64,000 nucleotides of DNA, taken from positions 62,001 to 126,000 of the forward strand of contig CAVPJX010000005.1 in assembly GCA_963705545.1 (NCBI GenBank), written 5' to 3'. The position numbers and the translations under genes were made by a program. The DNA comes from DATBLY01 sp963705545. GTDB lineage: Bacteria > Actinomycetota > UBA4738 > HRBIN12. A model generated the notes under the pieces. It was not told where the DNA came from. It saw only the letters and a list, made by a program, of their open reading frames with translations, and did not search any database. Position 1 is the stretch's first letter, and each line of letters begins with the position of its first letter. Positions 18,401-26,575 of this stretch are shown in pieces.

Positions 18401-19383
18401 CTCCCGTTCACGGTCCAGACGTAGGTGAGGTCGATGGCGTCGTCGTCCGCGTCGGCGTCCGTCGCCGTCGCGATGAGCGTGGCCGAGGTGGACGGCGAGT
18501 GGTCGTCCAGGGACACCGTCGCCGTCGGCGCCGTATTGAGCACCGTGACCGGGTCGGACGTCAGGGGGACGGAGGTGGTGGAGCCGTCGGAGGCCGTCAC
18601 GCCGACCCGGATCAGGTCGTCACGGTCGCCGTTGCCGGCGACGGCCAGGTCGAGCGTCGCACCGGTCGCGCCGTCGATGTTCGTCCCGTTCCTCGTCCAC
18701 TGGTAGGCGTAGGTCAGGTCGTCGCCGTCTGGGTCGTGCGAGGTGACGGTCGCCGAGAGGGTGGCGTCCGTCCGCGGGGTCGCCTGGTCGATCGTCACCG
18801 AGTCCACGACGGGAGCGCCGTTGCCCACGGTCGCGCTGTCGGCCGCCGAGCTGCCGTTCGCGGTGCCGTCGTTCGGCGTCACCGTGACGACGACCAGGTC
18901 GCCGTTGTCGCCGTTGCCGGCGACCGACAGGTCGAACGTGTCGGTGAGCTCGGTCGTCACGGTCGTCTGACGGGAGACGCCGTCCACCGTCCACAGGTAC
19001 GTGAGGGTGACGCCGTCGCCGTCCGCGTCGTCGGCCGTCGCGGTGGCGGTCAGTGTCGCCCCCGTGCCCGGCGCGTCATCGTCGAGCGCCACGGTCGCGG
19101 TTGGGGCGGTGTTCGCGATCGCGACCGGGTCCGAGGTCGCCGGGGCGGAGGTGGCCGAGCCGTCCGAGACGGTCACGCGCACACGGATCAGGTCGCCCCG
19201 GTCGCCGTTCCCGGCCTCGGAGAGATCGAGCGTCGCATCCGTGGCACCGGCGATGTCCTCACCGTTGCGCGTCCACTGGTAGCTCGTGGTCAGGGGGTCG
19301 TTGTCGGCGTCGTGAGCGGTGACCGTCGCGGACAGGGTGTCGTCCGTCAGGGGGCTGCCCTGATCGATCACGACGGAGTCCAC
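15397..19383 (-). CDS. Gene A segment 3: Ig-like repeat array and first DDF unit
   Basis: Large in-frame segment of gene A. Five of the six alternating pairs of ~93-residue Ig/cadherin-like domains lie here. Type 1 has VDSVVIDQ and YQWTRNG; type 2 has TAPTATVSLDD and LTYVWTVNG. The repeats are rich in Asp-Gly-Asp turns, which could bind calcium. The first DDF unit (about 16490-15965) and FN3 repeats follow. The frame is lost near 15682, so the last ~95 residues of this open frame (Arg-rich) are not real. Confidence 0.72.
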   Translation of the reverse strand: MDSVVIDQGSPLTDDTLSATVTAHDADNDPLTTSYQWTRNGEDIAGATDATLDLSEAGNGDRGDLIRVRVTVSDGSATSAPATSDPVAIANTAPTATVALDDDAPGTGATLTATATADDADGDGVTLTYLWTVDGVSRQTTVTTELTDTFDLSVAGNGDNGDLVVVTVTPNDGTANGSSAADSATVGNGAPVVDSVTIDQATPRTDATLSATVTSHDPDGDDLTYAYQWTRNGTNIDGATGATLDLAVAGNGDRDDLIRVGVTASDGSTTSVPLTSDPVTVLNTAPTATVSLDDHSPSTSATLIATATDADADDDAIDLTYVWTVNGSQVRTTTTSSLTDSLDLSIAGNGDNGELVVVTVTPDDGTDAGDPATDSATVGNEAPVVDSVVIDQATPRTDDLLSATATAHDPDGGTPTLAYQWTRNGDDIAGATTATLDLSVTGHGDRDDAIRVRVTASDGSATSAPLTSDPVTVLNTAPTATVSLDEHAPTTNGTLTATATRNDADGNAVSLTYLWTVNGSTVRTTTTTDLTDNLNLATPGHGDDGQTIVVTVTPNDGTDDGSAASDTAIVGNSTPIVDSVVIEQGAPRTNDVLTASASGHDPDGSPVDLDYQWTRNGSDIAGETAATLDLSVAGNGDEGDTIRVRATASDGSTTSAPLTSSPVTILNSNPTATVSLDDHDPGTSATLTATATRADADGDTVTLTYVWTVNGVTRQTTTNSSSLTSTFDLSVAGNGSNGDTVVVTVTPNDGSANGSAASDTATVGNGAPVVTSVVIDQASPRTNDTLSVTVVASDPDGPAPTLAYQWTRNGTEIAGATTPTLNLATGGNGDEGDAIRVRVTASDGSATSAPSTSAPVTILNTAPTATVSLNDHAPGTNATLTATATRADADADTVTLTYVWTVNGVTRQTTSNSSSLTSTFDLSVAGNGDAGDAIVVTVTPNDGTANGASATDSASISGGGAPPVFVEDFANLSAWTVTRFTLDNAAGSPAAPSARAAVTNQSAFGNRDLTTAMPQACLSLNVSLSNNTSNTVDLFRLRSANNGALIKVYVATNGQLFIRSDFAGSQQSSGVALGAGFHNVELCGTVGTTTSWTLYRDGQQAGPAFTVSTGTAPIARVQLGDNAAKTFTANFDHVVLDQAPGEGGPPADTTPPTQPGQPTGSSPSAGTIQISWTASTDASPPITYRIYRDGNPTSIGQTTSLTFMDPGLTPGTSHTYTVDAVDAVPNPPSTMSRPRPRSWSRVPRRTPPRRPSRGSPRDRARPPARSRSAGRRPRTPRRRSPTGSTATATRPRSGRRPRSPSWTRGSRRGPATPIRWTRSTRSRTRRAR

Positions 19384-19903
19384 GACCGGCGCTGCGTTGC
19401 CCGACGGTCGCGCTGTCGGTGGCCGCGGTCCCGTCGACGGTCCCGTCGTTCGGCGTGACGCTGACCTCGATCGCGTCGCCGTTGCCGCCGTGGTTCGCGA
19501 GCGACAGGTCGAAGGTGTCCGTGAGCGATGACGTCGCCGCCGTCGTCTGACGAGTGGTGCCGTTCACTGTCCACACGTATGTCAGGGTGACCGTGTCGCC
19601 GTCGGCGTCGTTCCGCGTGGCGGTCGCCGTGAGCGTGGCGTTCGTGCCCGGCGCGTGGTCGTCCAGGGACACGGTGGCCGTCGGCGCCGTGTTGAGGATC
19701 GTGACGGGCGACGACGTGAGCGGCGCCGACGTCAGGCTCGCGTCCGACGCGGTCACGCGCAGCCGGATCTGGTCGCCCTTGTCGCCGTTGCCGGCGGTCG
19801 CCAGGTTGAGCGTGGCGCTCGTTGCGCCCGCGATGTCGACCCCGTTCTTCGTCCACTGGTAGGCGTAGGTGACGGGGTTGCTCTCGGCGTCGTGCGAGGT
19901 CAC
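19259..19903 (-). CDS. Gene A segment 2: Ig-like pair
   Basis: Short in-frame piece between the two extra bases near 19956 and 19400. It encodes most of one Ig-like pair (AYQWTKNGVDIAGATSATL, then TAPTATVSLDDHAPGTN). The last ~45 residues are out of frame. It is not a separate gene: it joins segments 1 and 3 without loss of domain content. Confidence 0.65.
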   Translation of the reverse strand: MTSHDAESNPVTYAYQWTKNGVDIAGATSATLNLATAGNGDKGDQIRLRVTASDASLTSAPLTSSPVTILNTAPTATVSLDDHAPGTNATLTATATRNDADGDTVTLTYVWTVNGTTRQTTAATSSLTDTFDLSLANHGGNGDAIEVSVTPNDGTVDGTAATDSATVGQRSAGRGLRRDRSGQPPDGRHPVRDGHRSRRRQRPPDHELPVDAQR

Positions 19904-22331
19904 CGAGACGGAGAGCGTGTCGTTCGTCCGCGGCGTGGCGTGCTCGATCGTCGACCGAGTCCACGACGGGCGCGGTGTTCGGCGGCGTGAAGGTGGTCCC
20001 CGCGACCCACGTCGGCCCGTTGACGAGCGTGCCGCTCACCGTGGTACCGGTGCCGCCCGCGTTCAGCCAGAAGCCCTCGTTCAGGCCCCACCGGCCCAGG
20101 AGTCCCGCCTGACCGGTCGTGATCTCGGATCCCATCGCGCTCTGGATCTGCGCCTGTGTCCGGGCGACGTTCCAGATCCGGACCTCGTCGAGCTGGCCGG
20201 CGAATGCGCCCAGTGGCGCGTTGCTTGCTGTCGGGGACTGGTAGGCGACGCCGATACCGACTTTGTGGGCTGAGTCGGATCGGGGTGGCTGGTTGATCCC
20301 TGGGCTCGTCCCGTCGAGCGCTCCGTCGAGGTAGATGCGGAAGACGGAACCATCGTAGGTGACCGCCGCGTGATGCCACACGTTGCTGGTCACGACGGTG
20401 TTGGCGATGAACCCGTGGTTGGCACCGGGAGTGGCGCCCGTTGCTCCCTCCTCGAAGTCGGCAGCGAGCTTCCCGGACGCGTCGATGCCGAAGAAATAGT
20501 TGATGTCTTGCGTCGTTGCGTCGGCTTCCGAGCGCCCCTTCGTGATCAAAGGAACGACCGAAGTGAGCCCTGGCGGGCTTCCGCTCGTCTGCGCCGGGAT
20601 CCCGGCGCCCGTCTTCTTGAACCAGAGCTCCAGCGTGAACTGCGCCGCGCCCAACGCTGTCGCGCTCGCCGGTCCGAGATCGATCTGGTCGTCGACACCA
20701 TCGAGCTGGACGCCGTAGTTGCCGGCGGCCGGCGGGGCTTCCACAGGCGGCGCCCCGGCGGCCCAGGTCCCGCCACCGACGAGCGTGCCGTTGAGCGGGG
20801 CGGAACCGGCCGAGTTGGCGGCGCTCGTGCCCGCGCCCTCGTTCATCCCCCATCGCCCGATCAGGCCGTTCATCTGCGACACGATCTCGACGTTCATCGA
20901 GCTCTGGATCTGGGCCTGTGTTCGGGCCGTGCTCCAGATCCGGACCTCGTCGACCTGCCCCGCGAAGCGACCGGCCGTATTGTTGAGCGAGTCGTAGGCC
21001 GTGCCGACGGCCGGGATCTGCACCGAGTCCGCCGTCGGGACCAGGGTCGTGGCACGGCACGTCCCGTCGAGGACGCCGTCGAGGTAGAGGCAGAACTGCG
21101 AGCCGTTGAAGGTGGCGGCCGCGTGGTGCCACGCGTTCTGCGTGATCACGGTCGTGCCGAAGACCGGGTTGTTGTTGTTCGAGGCGAGCGTGCGGTCCTC
21201 GAAGTCGGCGGCGAGCGAGTTGGCTACCGTCCCCCCGCCGGTACCGGTGATCGTACTGATCCCCAAGATGTAGTTCGTGTCCTGCGTGGTGCCGTCGGCC
21301 TCCGATCGACCCTTCGAGATCAGCGGGACGATCGAGGTGGCACCGCCCGTCCCCGTCGATGCGGTGAGTCCTGTTCCCGTCCGCTTGAACCACAGTTCCA
21401 GGGTGAACTGGGACGCCCCCAGGCTTCCGGCGGGCCCCAGGGTGATCCCGTCGTCGGTCCCGTCGAGCTGGACGGCGTTGTTCGTGGCGGCGAGGGTCCC
21501 CACGGGCGCCCCGAAGACCCATGTCGCGCCGCCGACCAGCGTCGCGGTCGATCCCACCGAGGACGCGGCCGAGGTGCCTGAGCCCTCGTTCAGCCCCCAG
21601 CGACCGATCAGGCCGGTGCCGGAGGTGAGCTCCTGGTTCATGCTCGCCTGGATCTGGGCCTGTGTTCGGGCCGTGCTCCAGATCCGGACCTCGTCGACCT
21701 GCCCCGCGAAGCGACCGGCCGTATTGTTGAGCGAGTCGTAGGCCGTGCCGACGGCCGGGATCTGCACCGAGTCCGCCGTCGGGACCAGGGTCGTGGCACG
21801 GCACGTCCCGTCGAGGACGCCGTCGAGGTAGAGGCAGAACTGCGAGCCGTTGAAGGTGGCGGCCGCGTGGTGCCACGCGTTCTGCGTGATCACGGTCGTG
21901 CCGAAGACCGGGTTGTTGTTGTTCGAGGCGAGCGTGCGGTCCTCGAAGTCGGCGGCGAGCGAGTTGGCTACCGTCCCCCCGCCGGTACCGGTGATCGTAC
22001 TGATCCCCAAGATGTAGTTCGTGTCCTGCGTGGTGCCGTCGGCCTCCGATCGACCCTTCGAGATCAGCGGGACGATCGAGGTGGCACCGCCCGTCCCCGT
22101 CGATGCGGTGAGTCCTGTTCCCGTCCGCTTGAACCACAGTTCCAGGGTGAACTGGGACGCCCCCAGGCTTCCGGCGGGCCCCAGGGTGATCCCGTCGTCG
22201 GTCCCGTCGAGCTGGACGGCGTTGTTCGTGGCGGCGTGCGCCGGCGTGGCGCCCAGCGGCAGGACGGTGGCGACGACGGCGACCGTCAGGAAGCCTCGCA
22301 AGAGGGTGCGGCGGATCGGGGAAGGGCGCAT
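19368..22331 (-). CDS. Gene A segment 1: signal peptide and three LamG domains
   Basis: N-terminal part of gene A. Signal peptide: basic MRPSPIRR, hydrophobic core, then PAHA. Three concanavalin-A-like LamG domains follow, each with FTLELWFKRTGTG or FTLELWFKKTGAG, NAWHHAAATFNGSQF or a variant, and FAGQVDEVRIW or FAGQLDEVRIW. The first two domains are identical over ~590 bp of DNA. After NTAPVVDSV an extra G near 19956 shifts the frame. The remaining ~195 residues of this open frame are out of frame. Confidence 0.75.
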   Translation of the reverse strand: MRPSPIRRTLLRGFLTVAVVATVLPLGATPAHAATNNAVQLDGTDDGITLGPAGSLGASQFTLELWFKRTGTGLTASTGTGGATSIVPLISKGRSEADGTTQDTNYILGISTITGTGGGTVANSLAADFEDRTLASNNNNPVFGTTVITQNAWHHAAATFNGSQFCLYLDGVLDGTCRATTLVPTADSVQIPAVGTAYDSLNNTAGRFAGQVDEVRIWSTARTQAQIQASMNQELTSGTGLIGRWGLNEGSGTSAASSVGSTATLVGGATWVFGAPVGTLAATNNAVQLDGTDDGITLGPAGSLGASQFTLELWFKRTGTGLTASTGTGGATSIVPLISKGRSEADGTTQDTNYILGISTITGTGGGTVANSLAADFEDRTLASNNNNPVFGTTVITQNAWHHAAATFNGSQFCLYLDGVLDGTCRATTLVPTADSVQIPAVGTAYDSLNNTAGRFAGQVDEVRIWSTARTQAQIQSSMNVEIVSQMNGLIGRWGMNEGAGTSAANSAGSAPLNGTLVGGGTWAAGAPPVEAPPAAGNYGVQLDGVDDQIDLGPASATALGAAQFTLELWFKKTGAGIPAQTSGSPPGLTSVVPLITKGRSEADATTQDINYFFGIDASGKLAADFEEGATGATPGANHGFIANTVVTSNVWHHAAVTYDGSVFRIYLDGALDGTSPGINQPPRSDSAHKVGIGVAYQSPTASNAPLGAFAGQLDEVRIWNVARTQAQIQSAMGSEITTGQAGLLGRWGLNEGFWLNAGGTGTTVSGTLVNGPTWVAGTTFTPPNTAPVVDSVDDRARHAADERHALRLGDLARRREQPRHLRLPVDEERGRHRGRNERHAQPGDRRQRRQGRPDPAARDRVGREPDVGAAHVVARHDPQHGADGHRVPGRPRAGHERHAHGDRHAERRRRRHGHPDIRVDSERHHSSDDGGDVIAHGHLRPVAREPRRQRRRDRGQRHAERRDRRRDRGHRQRDRRATQRRSWTPS
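20904..21492 (-). repeat. LamG DNA repeat of gene A, copy 2
   Basis: About 589 bp identical to 21648-22236 by eye, at an in-frame offset of 744 bases. This points to recent duplication or gene conversion. Confidence 0.85.
21648..22236 (-). repeat. LamG DNA repeat of gene A, copy 1
   Basis: Partner of the repeat at 20904-21492. Identity stops abruptly at both ends, inside the LamG domain and next to the signal-peptide codons. Confidence 0.85.
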
Positions 22332-22387
22332 CCGGGGGCCTCCTAGGCGGTCAGCGCGTCATCGTCGGGGTCGTCGGTCCTCGCAGG

Positions 22388-25054
22388 TCATCCCTGCACC
22401 TGGTCCAGCCGGACCTGGTCGAAGTTCGCCGTGAAGGTCTTCGCGGCGTTGTCACCGATCTGGACGCGGGCGAGCGGGACGGTCCCGGTGCTACCGGTGA
22501 AGGTCCCGATCGGGTTGCCGTCCCGGTACAGCGTCCAGGTCGTGTTCGTCCCGACCGTCCCGCACAGCTCCACGTTGTGGAAGCCGGTGCCGAGCGCGGT
22601 GTTCGAGCTCGCCTGCACGCCAGAGAAGTCCGAACGGATGAACAGGATCCCGTTCGCCGCCGCGTATACCCGGATCATGGCCGTGTTGCCCGTACCTCGC
22701 AGCCGGAACAGGTCCACGGCGTTGGACGTGTTGTTGGACAGGCTCACGTTCAGGCTGAAGCACGCCTGGTTCACCGGCGAGGCCAGGTCCCGGTACGCGA
22801 AGGCCGACAGGTTCGTCACGGCCGCCCGGCCGCTCGGCGCGGCCGGAGACCCGGTCGTGTTGTCGATCGTGATCCGGGTGAACGACGTCCAGTTCGACAG
22901 GTCGCCGCTGGAGAAGTCGTCGGAGAAGATCGCCGGCGGCGCCCCTCCCGAGACCAGGATCGAGGCCGAGGCCTGGCTCATCTGACTCGGGGCGTTCGGG
23001 ACCGCGTCGACCGCGTCCACCGTATAGGTGTGGCTGGTCCCGGGCGTGAGGCCTGGGTCCATGAACGTGAGCGAGGTCGTCTGTCCGATCGAGGTCGGGT
23101 TGCCGTCGCGGTAGATCCGGTAGGTGATCGGTGGGGACGCGTCCGTGGACGCCGTCCAGGAGATCTGGATCATCCCTGCGGACGGGCTCGATCCCGTGGG
23201 CTGCCCCGGCTGGGTCGGCGGGGTGGTGTCCGCCGGGGGACCCGAGACCAGGATCGAGGCCGAGGCCTGGCTCATCTGACTCGGCGGGTTCGGGACCGCG
23301 TCGACCGCGTCCACCGTATAGGTGTGGCTGGTCCCCGGCGTGAGGCCGGGTCCATGAACGTGAGCGAGGTCGTCTGTCCGATCGAGGTCGGGTTCCCGTC
23401 GCGGTAGATCCGGTAGGTGATCGGTGGGGACGCGTCCGTGGACGCCGTCCAGGAGATCTGGATCATCCCTGCGGACGGGCTCGATCCCGTGGGCTGCCCC
23501 GGCTGGGTCGGCGGGGTGGTGTCCGCCGGGGGACCCGAGACCAGGATCGAGGCCGAGGCCTGGCTCATCTGACTCGGCGGGTTCGGGACCGCGTCGACCG
23601 CGTCCACCGTGTACGTATGGCTGGTCCCCGGCGTGAGCGACGGATCGACGAACGTGAGCGAGGTCGTCTGCCCGATCGCGGTCGGGTTCCCGTCGCGGTA
23701 GATCCGGTAGGTGATCGGCGGGGACGCGTCCGTGGACGCCGTCCACGAGATCTGGATCATCCCTGCGGACGGGCTCGAGCCCGTGGGCTGCCCCGGCTGG
23801 GTCGGCGGGGTGGTGTCCGCCGGGGGACCCGAGACCAGGATCGAGGCCGAGGCCGCGCTCATCGTGCTCGGGCGCGTTCGGGATCGCGTCGACCGCGTCG
23901 ACCCGGTACGTGTGGCTGGTGCCCGGCGTGAGGCCCGGGTCGGTGAACGTGAGCGAGGTCGTCTGCCCGATCGAGGTCGGGTTGCCGTCGCGGTAGATCC
24001 GGTAGGTGATCGGCGGGGAGGCGTCGGTCGATGCCGTCCAGCTGATCTGGATCGTGCCGGCCGAGGGGCTCGAGCCGGTCGGCTGCCCGGGCTGGGTCGG
24101 CGGGGTGGTGTCGGCGGGCGGGCCGCCGGCGTCGCCCGGCACCAGGTCCAGCCGGACCTGGTCGATGTTCATCGTGAACGTCTTCGCGGCCGTGTCGCCG
24201 ATCTGGAGCCGCACGATCGGGGCCGTTCCGGTGTTGGCCGTCGGCACGGTCAGGATCGGGTTCCCGTCGCGGTACAGCGTCCATGAGGCCGACGTCCCGA
24301 CGGTCCCGCAGAGCTCCACGTTGTGGAACCCGGTCCCGAGGGCCACGCCGGAGTTCGTCTGCGTCCCCGAGGCATCCGATCGGATGAACAGCTGGCCGTT
24401 CGCCGCGACGAAGACCTTGATCAACGCCCCGTTGTTGGCGCTCCGGAGACGGAACAGGTCCACGGCGTTCGACGTGTTGTTCGACAGCGACACGTTCAGG
24501 CTGGCGCAGATCTGGGTGTACGTCTGCGCCAGATCCTTCGTCGCCGACGCGCTTTGCGCGGTCACCTGGGCGCGTGCGCTGGGCGCGGCGGGGGACCCGG
24601 TCCCGGTGTCGATCGTGAGCCGGAGGAAGCTGTTCCAGTTCGTGAACCCACCGGAGGAGAAATCGTCCGCGAAGATCGGCGGCGCCGCCCCGGCGCTCAC
24701 GGTCGCCGTGGCCGAGACTCCCGTGCCGTTCGCCGTGCCGTCGTTCGGCGTCACGGTCACGACGATCGTCTGCCCCGGATCACCGTTGCCGGCGACGGAG
24801 AGGTCGAGGGCATCGGTGAGCGCGGTCGTGACCGTCGTGCGAACGGGGGATCCGTTCACCGTCCACAGGTAGGTCAGCGTGACGGTGTCCCCGTCGGCGT
24901 CGGAGCGCGTCGCGGTCGCCGTGAGGGTCTGGTTCGTCGTGGGCGACGAGGAGCTGAGCGAGACGGTCGCCGTCGGAGCGCTGTTCACCACCGTGACAGG
25001 CGACGAGGTGACGGCGGGCGAGTTCGTTGTCCCGTCGTTCGCGGTCACGCGCAC
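22388..25054 (-). CDS. Gene B C-terminal segment: Ig, DDF, FN3 repeats, DDF
   Basis: In-frame C-terminal part of gene B. It starts inside an Ig-like pair and continues with a DDF unit (about 24680-24130), four FN3 repeats and the final DDF unit (about 22940-22390). Inside the FN3 array the frame slips at an extra C near 23873 and returns at a missing T near 23343. The stretch between is read in another frame (23272-23862), where the FN3 consensus is intact. The terminal DDF unit is almost the same DNA as that of gene A. Confidence 0.7.
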   Translation of the reverse strand: MRVTANDGTTNSPAVTSSPVTVVNSAPTATVSLSSSSPTTNQTLTATATRSDADGDTVTLTYLWTVNGSPVRTTVTTALTDALDLSVAGNGDPGQTIVVTVTPNDGTANGTGVSATATVSAGAAPPIFADDFSSGGFTNWNSFLRLTIDTGTGSPAAPSARAQVTAQSASATKDLAQTYTQICASLNVSLSNNTSNAVDLFRLRSANNGALIKVFVAANGQLFIRSDASGTQTNSGVALGTGFHNVELCGTVGTSASWTLYRDGNPILTVPTANTGTAPIVRLQIGDTAAKTFTMNIDQVRLDLVPGDAGGPPADTTPPTQPGQPTGSSPSAGTIQISWTASTDASPPITYRIYRDGNPTSIGQTTSLTFTDPGLTPGTSHTYRVDAVDAIPNAPEHDERGLGLDPGLGSPGGHHPADPAGAAHGLEPVRRDDPDLVDGVHGRVPADHLPDLPRREPDRDRADDLAHVRRSVAHAGDQPYVHGGRGRRGPEPAESDEPGLGLDPGLGSPGGHHPADPAGAAHGIEPVRRDDPDLLDGVHGRVPTDHLPDLPRREPDLDRTDDLAHVHGPGLTPGTSHTYTVDAVDAVPNPPSQMSQASASILVSGPPADTTPPTQPGQPTGSSPSAGMIQISWTASTDASPPITYRIYRDGNPTSIGQTTSLTFMDPGLTPGTSHTYTVDAVDAVPNAPSQMSQASASILVSGGAPPAIFSDDFSSGDLSNWTSFTRITIDNTTGSPAAPSGRAAVTNLSAFAYRDLASPVNQACFSLNVSLSNNTSNAVDLFRLRGTGNTAMIRVYAAANGILFIRSDFSGVQASSNTALGTGFHNVELCGTVGTNTTWTLYRDGNPIGTFTGSTGTVPLARVQIGDNAAKTFTANFDQVRLDQVQG

Positions 25055-25059
25055 GCGGA

Positions 25060-26178
25060 TCAGGTCGCCTTTGTCCCCGTTGTTCGCGGTTCGCCAGGTT
25101 CAGCGTCGCAGCCGTGGCGCCCGGGATGTCCGTCCCGTTGCGAGACCACTGGTATGCGTACATCAGCGGGTTCGCATCGACGTCGTGGGCCGTAACGGTC
25201 ACCGTCAGCGTGTCCCCGGTGCGGCGGCGACGCTTGGTCGATCACGACCGAGTCGATGACCGGCGGGTTGTTCGGCCCCGCAGCCTGGCTGAACATCGCG
25301 AAGAGCAGCCGCGTGAGGCCTGAGACGGTCTCGAAGTCGCCGCCGATGTACAGGCGGTTGCTCGTCGCGAGCATCGCGACGACCCCCTGCGGACCGGAGT
25401 CGAGCGCGGTGGGTGTCCAGTCGTTGCGGAGCGCACCCGTCGGCGCGTCGAAGGCGGCGAGCCTCCGGTGCGTGACGCCGGCCATCGTGTCGAAGTGTCC
25501 TCCGGCGTAGACGATCCCGTTCATGTACTCCACGTCGTTCACGTCGCCGTCGGCCGCCCGGCTCCACTGCTGCGTCCCGGTGCTTAGGTCGTAGGCGATC
25601 ACCGCGTTGTTGCCGACCCCCGCGGTCGCGACGAAGAGCTGGGCCGGACCGAGGGCTGCCCCGAACGTGGGGACCGGAGGCCGGTTCGCCCAGGGCAGGA
25701 CTGCTCCGCTGGTCGGGTCGAGCGGCGTGAGGTAGGTGTTCGCGTTCCCGCCGATCGTGGTGAACCCGCCCGCCACGAACAGGCGGTTGTCCGGTGCCAT
25801 CACCATGGCGCGGACCCTGCCGTTGGCGTTCGGGTTCCATCCGGTGACGAGGGTTCCATCGTTCGCGTTGAACGCTGCGAGCCTGTTGCGGGGCTGGGCC
25901 GACTGACCCTGCCCCGTGGCGAACTCGAACTGACCACCGAGGTAGACCCGGTCACCCGACGCGACGATCGCATCGGGGATCGGCGCTGACCGACGGCGTC
26001 CAGGCGAGCGGTGCTCCCGTGTTGGGGTTGATCGCGGCCAACCTCGTCCGAGCCTGACCGCCGATGAAGCGGAACTGCCCGCCCGCGTAGATCCTGGTCC
26101 CGTCGGGCGAGGCGGCCAGCGAGTACACGGGCCGATCGGCGCTCGGGTTCCAGGGCAGCACCTGCCCGGTGGTGGCAT
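25060..26178 (-). CDS. Gene B segment: beta-propeller
   Basis: From about 25985 downward this frame encodes repeats of the form VYLGGQF, then LAAFNANDG, then W-x-P, the delta-60/PQQ-like propeller pattern. Together with the preceding segment about seven units can be counted, enough for a closed propeller. The first ~65 residues and those after IDSVVIDQASP are out of frame. Extra bases near 25985 and 25220 bound the segment. Substrate unknown; such propellers usually mediate binding. Confidence 0.65.
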   Translation of the reverse strand: MPPPGRCCPGTRAPIGPCTRWPPRPTGPGSTRAGSSASSAVRLGRGWPRSTPTREHRSPGRRRSAPIPDAIVASGDRVYLGGQFEFATGQGQSAQPRNRLAAFNANDGTLVTGWNPNANGRVRAMVMAPDNRLFVAGGFTTIGGNANTYLTPLDPTSGAVLPWANRPPVPTFGAALGPAQLFVATAGVGNNAVIAYDLSTGTQQWSRAADGDVNDVEYMNGIVYAGGHFDTMAGVTHRRLAAFDAPTGALRNDWTPTALDSGPQGVVAMLATSNRLYIGGDFETVSGLTRLLFAMFSQAAGPNNPPVIDSVVIDQASPPHRGHADGDRYGPRRRCEPADVRIPVVSQRDGHPGRHGCDAEPGEPRTTGTKAT

Positions 26179-26575
26179 CCACGGCAGCGAGGTACTGACG
26201 CGGGAAGACCGTGCCGGTGGGGCTGGTCAACTGCGTGAAATCGCCACCTAGGTAGACGACGTTGCCGACGCGGACGATCGCGCGAACCGCCGTCCCGCCC
26301 ACGTTGGCGGTGCTTTCCGGGGTCGCCGAGACGATCGGGATGTTCACGGTCGCCGAGGCCGACACCATCGTGCCGTTGCCGGTGCCGTCGTTCGGCGTCA
26401 CCTCGACCGAGAGCGTGTCGCCGTTCGCCGGCGAGATCGTGCTCAGGTCGATCGTATCCGTCAGGCTCGAGGTGGCGGTGGTCGTCTTGCGAACCACACC
26501 GTTCAGCTTCCACACGTAGGTCAGCGTGGTCGTGTCGCCGTCCGCGTCGGAGCGCGTCGCCGTGGTCTGCACCAC
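25952..26575 (-). CDS. Gene B segment: Ig-like domain and first propeller units
   Basis: In-frame piece beginning in a type-2 Ig-like domain (LTYVWKLNG, VEVTPNDGTGNG) and continuing with the first two propeller units (VYLGGDFTQLTSPTG, IYAGGQFRFIGGQ). The frame ends by an extra base near 25985. It is part of gene B, not an independent gene. Confidence 0.65.
   Translation of the reverse strand: MVQTTATRSDADGDTTTLTYVWKLNGVVRKTTTATSSLTDTIDLSTISPANGDTLSVEVTPNDGTGNGTMVSASATVNIPIVSATPESTANVGGTAVRAIVRVGNVVYLGGDFTQLTSPTGTVFPRQYLAAVDATTGQVLPWNPSADRPVYSLAASPDGTRIYAGGQFRFIGGQARTRLAAINPNTGAPLAWTPSVSADPRCDRRVG

Larger units (their letters stand above)
13370..22331 (-). other. Reconstructed gene A: giant secreted LamG/Ig/FN3 protein (frame broken)
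   Basis: Read with three single-base corrections, this is one gene of about 2,985 codons. Order: signal peptide cleaved after AHA (residue 33), three LamG domains, six pairs of Ig-like domains, DDF unit, three FN3, DDF, two FN3, DDF. Corrections needed: one extra base near 19956, one extra near 19400, one missing base near 15682 (GCCGG where sister repeats have GCCTGG). The ATG at 22331 has AGGAGG 7 bases upstream. It lies 56 bases after gene B on the same strand and probably shares its operon. There is no sortase motif or terminal membrane helix, so the protein is likely released or held by binding. I infer adhesion, glycan binding or matrix function. Confidence 0.75.
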
